Position numbers and translations under genes: made by a program | Assembly: GCA_016801885.1 (NCBI GenBank) | Contig: JAFBJY010000263.1 | Span: 49,169 to 113,168, forward strand | Source of the DNA: Toxotes chatareus | Lineage: Eukaryota; Chordata; Actinopteri; Toxotidae | Length of the DNA: 64,000 bases | Direction of reading: 5' to 3' | Notes under the pieces: generated by a model | Database searches by the model: none | What the model was told of the DNA's origin: nothing | The model's input: only the letters and a program-made list of their open reading frames with translations | In this document: positions 57,637 through 64,000 of the stretch, in pieces | Position numbering within the stretch: position 1 is the stretch's first letter | Layout of the letters: each line of letters opens with the position of its first letter

Positions 57637-57765
57637 TGAATGAACCACACTAGTTTAGGGATGATGGTTTTTAATTATTCTGAATCAAAGATGGAGATAA
57701 AAGTCTTACAGCACCTGGTATTGCCAGGCAGTCTCCCATCCAAGTACTAACCAGGCTTTACCCTG
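57637..57765 (-). rRNA. Partial second 5S repeat unit
   Basis: About the last 60 nt of 5S (57,706-57,765, minus strand; GGTTAGTACTTGGATGGGAG), closer to canonical than the first copy. It is preceded on the plus strand by the same roughly 65-bp spacer sequence as copy 1. The two units are about 417 bp apart, so this is a relic of tandem 5S rDNA. Confidence 0.82.
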
Positions 57766-57779
57766 TTCTCCTTTTTCCA

Positions 57780-58260
57780 GGTAAGATGGAAATATTTAAA
57801 ACAGCTACTTTTTGTGTGTGTGCCTAAACACTTTTGGGATGAACATCTTGAGCTTGTTTGCTTAAATATCATATAAGTTAACAAACAAATCATCTGAATA
57901 AAACATTTAACAAAATGAACTAAACACTGACATGAACTACTAACATGTATTGACTTACTGAAAACCTTGGAGATGATCTGGACTTTCCTTGTAGTTTTCC
58001 TCTTCCTTGTAACAGCAGTAGCTCCTCCCTTCCTTGTCAATAATTGTGCAGAAATATCTGAGTGGTTCTTTCTTCCTAAATCATGAGCAAGTCCTGTCCA
58101 GTCCAACTGTTTCTGCTCCTGTTTGACTTCTGAACTTGTCTCTGGCTGTGTGTCCACTTATTGCAGCCTGTGACATCAGGCTGTAGAATGTTGATACATC
58201 AAAGGCATCAAAGGACAAACACACACATACACACACACACACTAATAGAACATCATCTCA
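57780..58260 (-). repeat. Composite repeat R, copy 4 (partial)
   Basis: Carries the open segment at 57,960-58,157 (SSEVKQEQKQLDWTGLAHDL) with the same GTAAGT donor and the adjoining CA run (58,218-58,242). Closest in sequence to copies 1 and 3. It abuts the truncated 5S fragment. Confidence 0.7.
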
Positions 58261-58389
58261 TACACACTAAACATCGGTGGGTAGGGTGACCAGATCCCAA
58301 TTCACCAGATGTGGGACTAAGAGTACGTTTATGTGGGACAATGTGGGATAATGTGGAATACCAATGCATCAAGGTAGTCTAAAAGAACT

Positions 58390-60900
58390 TTAAAAAAAAA
58401 AACAGTTTTGGAGCTGTTTAATTGGAGGAAATTTTGGCTCATCATTGCCTTTATCTCCTCCAGGCAGGTGGTAAGGGTGGACAGTGGTGATGGCAGTGAT
58501 GAAGATGGTAGGGCAGCAGAAGGGGTTGAGTCGGTCTTGATATAGAGCTGTACGACCTAGGGGAAGCATGTATAAAATAAATAGAATCGGGTCAGGGACG
58601 GACCCCTGAGGGACAGCCTGGGTGGACTTAGCACCACCCAGGCTGACATATTCTGTCCTTCCAGAAAGATAAGACCTGAACCAATCTAAGGTGGTGCCAC
58701 ATAGTCCAATGCAGTGGAGCCAGTTAAGAAGAATGCGGTGATCCACTGTGTCAAAAGCTGCGGTTAGGTCGAGAAGTATGAATAGGGAGGGAGAGCCAGA
58801 AGGTCATTTGTGACCCTGACCAGAGCTGTTTCTGTACTGTGGGTGGAGCAGAAACCTGACTGGAACTTTTCAAACAGATTGTATCCGTATAGATGGTCCT
58901 GAATGAAGCTGAATAGCGATAACTTTTTCCAGCACTTTAGAAAGAAACGGGAAGTTTGAGATGGGTCTATAGTTGGCAGGCATTTCTGGGTCCAGGGTGT
59001 GTTTTTTGAGAAGTGGTTTGATTACAGCAGTTTTAAGTGCAGATGGAACAAAACTGGACTGAAGGAAGTGGTTTATTGTTTTTGCAATAAGGGTTGTGGG
59101 GAAGGGGTCAAGGACACAAGTGGATGATTTCATTTTCCTCATGATGACCTCAACTTCATGTCACCGAGTAGAGGGACTGTGGTATTATAACACTTTTTCG
59201 TCTCTGTGGGGAGCAGGCACATCAAAACAACAACACTCAGAGGAAGGTTCAGTTAAAAATATATAAATACCTTTATTACAAATGTAAGTTAAAACACAAT
59301 GGGTAAAATCAGAGTACTCCGGATACTTAAATAAAAAAGTCCTGCAGGTTGTCCACCTGACCAGACGGGGGTGTAGAGAGTCCCCGGGGCCAACAGGTCC
59401 CTGCGTGGGTCGTGGGTGGTAGCTTGGGGGGAAGGAGAAACAAGCAGAAAACAGGGCAACTATCAGGGTGGTCAGCAGCCCATCAATCTTTATATGAGGT
59501 ATCTTAGTCCCAGAAACAAAATTAAGAAATCTTCTGTGGGGGAAGGGCGAATACTAATAAAAATAAAATATAGAAAATAAGGATAACAACCAAACCCACG
59601 AAAAACCAACACAAAACAACTCAAGCCTTTAAAGTACTGTTACACTGCAAATAAACCCACTCCAACTCAATAAGGCCCGATCCACAAAATTTCTAAACTA
59701 GTTCAGGGAGAAAGGCCTTAACCCTGACACGTCGAAGCTGTCTCAAAATGTCCCAAGTTGCCCCCCCAAGGACGAAAAGAAATAAATTATAAATCGGCAA
59801 CACGCGGCGTCACACACAGTCGGTGTATATAAAGCATAAAGAGGTACTTAACCGCAGGAGGGGTGGAACGCGTCCCCACCCCTCCACTTTCACCCGAGAC
59901 TTCCCTCTCTTGCAACGTGCGTCTGTGGCGTGATGGCGGCCTGGATCCCCACTCGGCAGCGGCGCACACGACTCGACCGGGACACTCCTCTCGCGCTGTT
60001 CACCGGACTCTTAGGCCAAGATGGCGTGGCGACAAGCTGCCCAGCACTCGTGCGCAGTGTCCTCAGCCGCTTCTCCTCCCGGTCAGCTCAGCTGCTTCTT
60101 CCGCCTGCTGCCCGCGTTCCCCGCTGTAGCAAGAGAACAAACTCGCCTCTCGCGCCACACACACACCTGTCTCTTATCCCGTTCCCAATTACTTCCGGTG
60201 GCTGCGCACGCACCCTCTCAAACACACATAGACACACTTAGAAAACACACACACGCGCCACACTTAGTCACCCTGTGACATCCACATTGTGAAACCTCCG
60301 AAAAGCAGTGGAGAGAGTGGGAGAGCCCAAGCCGCGGGCTGGCTGGCAGGGCAGGTGGAGACAAAGAATTAGAGGGATGGAAGTGAATGGCTGATGGCCC
60401 AAGCCACGGGCTTGCTGGCAGGGCAGGTGGAGGCTGAGAGTCAGAAAGATGTGAGCGGATGGTGTCACTCTTGTCTTTGAAGAAATTAAGAAATTTATCA
60501 CACTGCTCCTCTGTGTGTTCTGTATGAGTTTCAGACTGGGGTTTAAGGAAATGGTTTATTGTGGAAAACAGCTGCTTGGAATTTCCAGGATTGTTGTTGA
60601 TGATTCTTGAATAGTACTGTGACCGTGCATCCTTGAGCAACTTTGCATAGGCTTTTTGGTGCTCCTGATAGGCAAGCTTATGCACAGAAAGCATAAGGCG
60701 CGCGCTCAAGGACACGGCCAGCTGCCTTCATTTGCCCGTAGTTCAGTGGTGTACCAAGGGGCTGAACGTGAGAATGTCACTGTTCTGGTCTTGATGGGGG
60801 CATGAAGATCCAGAAGGCTACAGAGAGATTTGTTGTTGATTTACAGAGGTGGTGAGAAGCTGGAGATCTGAGACCATGTTTTCCGGGTTTAATAACCCCA
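58390..60900 (-). mobile_element. L2-family LINE, truncated and split by an LTR-like insertion
   Basis: Same subfamily as 53634-55245. Minus strand: 60715-60290 encodes the pre-RT linker (HQKAYAKLLKDARSQYYSR, GNSKQLFSTINHFL); 59142-58870 the RT fingers (KSSTCVLDPFPTTL, VLEKVIAIQLHS); 58746-58500 the palm (HCIGLCGTTLDWFRSYLSG). The 3' end is missing: homology stops at about 58,400 next to an A run. A 1.1-kb insertion occupies 59159-60280. Several frameshifts. Confidence 0.82.
59159..60280 (-). mobile_element. LTR-like insertion, about 1.12 kb
   Basis: Ends are TGTCAC...GTGACA, a 6-bp terminal inverted repeat with TG/CA borders, inside an otherwise collinear L2 copy. On the minus strand an AATAAA signal lies about 120 bases from the 3' end (about 59,278), which fits an LTR. 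Flanks TTCA and TCCA could be a 4-bp duplication with one mismatch. The right half (59,860-60,240) is CpG-rich with overlapping open frames that look compositional. A solo LTR is the likeliest reading. Confidence 0.6.
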
Positions 60901-61542
60901 GCACAACTCCAAACGCCACATTAAAGTGTTTTGCGCTAGTAGAACAATACTGAACCACATATTCAAGTAGAACATAGAGTACATAGGCTGATTATCAGAA
61001 TAAAACAAAACTCACTCAGCTCAGAATCACATAGATTAATTATACAAAAAAATATATATTTGAAAATTATCTGCATTTACTGGACAATGCCAACTAAAGT
61101 CACTGCATAAAATAATTAATAAAATAAATAAAACCAGAAATACAAATCAAAACTGGTCAGGAGGAAACAAAAACTTATATTAAATAAAATGATGGGTTTT
61201 TTTTTTTTTTTTTTTTTTCAGTTTTATCCATCATAGTAAAACAAACAATGCTCTTCCTGCACCAAGGCGAGCACCTGGCTGATTTTTTAAAAAAGTTTTG
61301 TCCATCAAAACTCTTTCAGTTCTCTCCATCACAGCAACAATTGCAGGCAGGCCAGGCCCACACAGACAATGCACTTTCAGCATCACAGAAAGCACCTGCC
61401 GGTGAAACACAAGAAGGAGAGCACTGTCTTAAAATCTAGCACCACAGTGGCTCAGTACTCACAATATTCTAATCTATATCTTAGACAATGATCTTACCTT
61501 AGATATTCTTGGCTTTATACTTTTTGCTTGAGCGTGCAGCTT
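60901..61542. other. Unassigned interval with T homopolymer
   Basis: AT-rich; a T run at about 61,197-61,219. No gene or splice evidence except that the hAT-like sequence begins just to the right. Confidence 0.45.
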
Positions 61543-63282
61543 CTAATAAGGCCTTTTGCTTAAGTGCATAGCTGTAGAATTCCTTGCAACTGTATTCAAA
61601 GTTGGTCTTGACTTGAATTTCACTCTTGATAAGGTCCACAGAGCAATGGTTATGGGGATGCTGAAGAGAAAGGATGCAACAGCAGTCAGATTTGGTGTCT
61701 TTGTGCTTTTAAGCAAGATTGACCACTTCTCCACAACAGGAACTCTTCTCTCAACAATTTCCTGTTGGTGTGGCAGAGTCACACAGTACTCCTCATACAG
61801 TTCATCTATGTCCAGTTTCCCCCCTATCTGTAGGGCCTCCACAGCATCACTGAGCTGGGAGAATGTGAAGCTGCTTTTCAGTGCCAAGCATGCAACATTC
61901 TTCTGGTAATTGTTGTCTGTGAAGTAATATCATTTTTCCAGGTAGTTGAGTGCAGTCTTGTAGAAGTTGGAAAAACCATGTTTGATTGTTGCTGCCTTTT
62001 GGTCAGGAAACTGTTGGACAATACCACTGGTCTCCCATTCCAAAGAAGGAATCAATTTGTCACTGTTAGAGCTTTGTCTTGAGAGTGAGCATTTTGCCAT
62101 ATAGCTTGCAGATGTTCCCATCCTGTCTCTCCAACAGAAGCACAACATCATGGAAGATCTTCAGTGTGTTATTGGGGAAAGCCAGGTAGGCCTGCAGCTC
62201 GAGGGGTTGCCCTCACCATCCTGATCCGTTTTCAACAGCTGCCACAGTGCTTTTGGGCACTTACTCTCTCCCAATGACAAGAAGTAGCTCTTGATAGCTG
62301 CCCAGCTGTCATGCAGCCTCTGGACAGCAGGCCACAGACTCAACCATCTTGTGGGTACATGTCTCCGTACAACATGATTATCTTCCTCCACAAAGGCGAA
62401 CGCTGCTTTCAATTCCTCTGTGCACTGTGCAGAAAATGAAAACTGAATATTTTGTTCACTACAGAGTCAATGTCAATGTTCAGCATGTCTCCAGCATGCT
62501 GTGCACAGTTGTGTGTGCTATGTGGGCCATACAGTTTGCCTTGATGATGTCACTGTTGTCTGCCTTTAGCTTTTGGAAAACAGAATTATTTTTGCCGTAG
62601 TTTACGCTAGCATTATCAGCAGTGTAAGCTGAAATCATGTCCAGTTGTAGGCAATTTTCCTCTAACTTGCTTGTAATCTGGCCGTGTATGGTAGCAGTCA
62701 AGGATCTTGCTTTTCAAAACCCAGATCTGGTGTCCAATGTCTCAAAGACAGTGGGGAGAGTTTTATAGTGCCATGATTAGATGCATCTGAAGCCACTGAA
62801 AAAAAATGGTGTGTGGACTTTTTTATTACTTGGGAGCTCTTGAACCACCAGCGTTTTTAATTCTCTCAAACAACTCTCCACAGAGGCAGGTGCAAGCACA
62901 TCTGTAACTATGGATGCTGCCTTTGTATGACCACATGACATTTTCTTTGCAATCTCAGAGTCTGGAAACATGGTCAATGTTAGCTTATTACCACAGCCTT
63001 CTGACCTGTATGATAGGGAGTGTGGTAAACGCTAGATAGTTCAGCTGCTGTTACCTTATCCGCGTTTGAATCTTGTTTGGGTTTTAGCAGGAAAGTATGC
63101 ATAGACTGGGAAGCCTCCGTCATACTCACCTCCGTGTGAAACGGAAAATGACTGGAGCAAACTTCACACAAAACTTTACCAGACTCGCCTTGCACTGGTT
63201 TCACCCAGGCATAGATACCTTCCCAATCTACATTGTAGCTCCATTTCCTCTTCTTAGCCGTGTGGGTTGGGCTTTCATCCAT
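61543..63282 (-). pseudogene. hAT-superfamily transposase-like gene (decayed)
   Basis: Minus-strand blocks in order: 63282-62980 (KRKWSYNVDWEGIYAWVKPV; VLCEVCSSHF zinc-like), 62977-62777, 62701-62480 with RNase-H-fold motifs (SAYTADNASVNYGKNNSVFQ, ANCMAHIAHTTVH), 62412-62161 (RRHVPTRWLSLWPAVQRL, KSYFLSLGESKCPKALWQL), 62151-61930 and 61887-61543. The pattern is that of a hAT-like transposase family domesticated or amplified in fish (ZNF862/C17orf113-like proteins). Stops and frame changes separate every block. The C-terminal dimerisation motif was not seen. Terminal repeats were not located, so only the coding remnant is called. Confidence 0.72.
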
Positions 63283-63589
63283 GTCTCACGCTGCATGCCG
63301 TTCTGACCTGATTTGCATTGTTTCTTGTTGGTGGCCGTGCCCTAATTCGCTCCCAATTTGATTGACATGGTCAAACAGCCCGCCCCTCCCCTATTTGATA
63401 AATGCCAGATTATAAAACACGCATTTCAAAACTGGAGTCTGACTGTCAATAACAACGCGGGACAATGTTTTTTTGCGGGACGTGTGAAAAGTAATGGAAA
63501 AGTAATGGCTGTAAAGTCAGCTACAGGTTGGTGCCAGTGTTCCCTGCTTTTAGCCTGTATTTGTTTTTTGGCACATTGGGACCAGTGCT
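63283..63589. other. Flank between hAT-like gene and L2-C
   Basis: No supported gene. The sequence is continuous with the hAT-like remnant and may hold its 5' end. Confidence 0.4.
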
Positions 63590-64000
63590 GACGTGGTGGT
63601 AACATATTGTGTCACTTCCTGTTTACTGCTTCTGCACAGGGGTGTTACTGAGTGTTATCCCAGCTTATTAATCAACTCTAACTTTGCCGTGTTCTGTGGT
63701 CAATCTCTGAATTCCTGTACACGTATATTGCTTTAGTTAAACATCTGTGGTGTACCTCGGGATTTAACATTACACTCTAATCTAATCACTCTATCTCTGG
63801 TCCGCTAGCTTAGCTGTTAGCAATGGCTTCTCTTTCTCCTGCTGTCTCTCCTGCTGTCTCTCCTCTCTCTTGCACAGTGTGTGAGATGTTCAGTTAGGCT
63901 ACTCCTCTGCCTCCTTTAGCGATAATGGTATGTGTAATAAATGTAGCATTTTTGTAGCATAGGAGGCAAGACTGAGGGAAGTAGAGGCTCGGCTCCGCAC
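63590..64000 (+). mobile_element. L2-C: 5' end of a third L2 copy, cut by the window edge
   Basis: Starts GTGCTGACGTGGTGGTAAC, the same 5' terminus as L2-A and L2-B, so it is probably a full-length copy running off the right edge. The ORF1 ATG at 63823 opens MASLSPAVSPAVSPLSCTVC, with a 12-bp duplication (CTGCTGTCTCTC) relative to A and B. It then hits a stop after EMFS because GTTAGGCTACTCC replaces GTTACTCC. The frame resumes for the zinc-like and coiled-coil part. ORF1 is thus broken at codon 25. Confidence 0.88.

Noticed and set aside
59863..60278. Overlapping 85-103-codon frames, plus strand, GC-rich
   Set aside because: Three frames are open at once because of GC-rich composition, inside an LTR-like insertion.
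1..64000. CRISPR array, prokaryotic operon, prophage or toxin system
   Set aside because: No regularly spaced direct repeats with unique spacers and no bacterial gene organisation; all repeats are eukaryotic mobile elements or microsatellites.

Overview
The window is genomic DNA from a ray-finned (teleost) fish, most likely a spiny-rayed species. The evidence is the teleost-specific NLRC3-like (FISNA-NACHT-LRR-B30.2) immune-receptor exons, together with L2 and Rex1 LINEs, a DIRS1-type tyrosine-recombinase retroelement, hAT transposons, 5S/U2 RNA gene remnants and long CA microsatellites. No bacterial-type genes, operons or CRISPR arrays are present. It is a repeat-dominated, NLR-rich accessory region in which almost every coding sequence is broken.

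Layout. 1-2560: 5' exons of NLR copy 1 (minus strand), running off the left edge. 2560-22030: repeat block. A composite repeat (called R here) occurs in plus orientation at 4880-12927, carrying an inserted 5.2-kb L2 LINE (L2-A) and followed immediately by a 3.0-kb hAT transposon. R occurs again in minus orientation at 17230-18640 and 19620-22030. 22370-26540: a broken intron-containing gene resembling a teleost SAMD3-like/PB1-like family. 26620-52590: a large inverted repeat. Its arms (26620-31640, and 43050-46572 plus 52240-52590) each contain an NLR B30.2 exon. Its centre holds NLR copy 2 (30653-36394, minus), a second L2 (L2-B) and a Rex1 fragment. A DIRS element lies inside a further small palindrome in the right arm. 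53385-55245: L2-family LINE. 56525-57765: U2 snRNA and 5S rRNA sequences. 57780-64000: another R copy, an L2 interrupted by a 1.1-kb LTR-like insertion, a decayed hAT-like transposase, and the 5' end of a third L2 copy (L2-C).

How the parts relate. The NLR copies are fragments of one tandem/inverted gene family. Copy 2 would have encoded the whole array: coiled N-terminus, FISNA, NACHT (Walker A and B visible), LRRs and PRY-SPRY. It carries at least five small indels or stops plus a solo LTR inside an LRR exon. L2-A and L2-B share at least two ORF2 frameshifts, so they come from one already defective source. The window is best read as a record of nested retroelement insertion and inverted duplication in an NLR cluster. 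I did not find a convincing new functional system; the best candidates for novelty are the fourfold repeated coding-like segment in R and the intron-bearing, repeat-flanked PB1-like gene.
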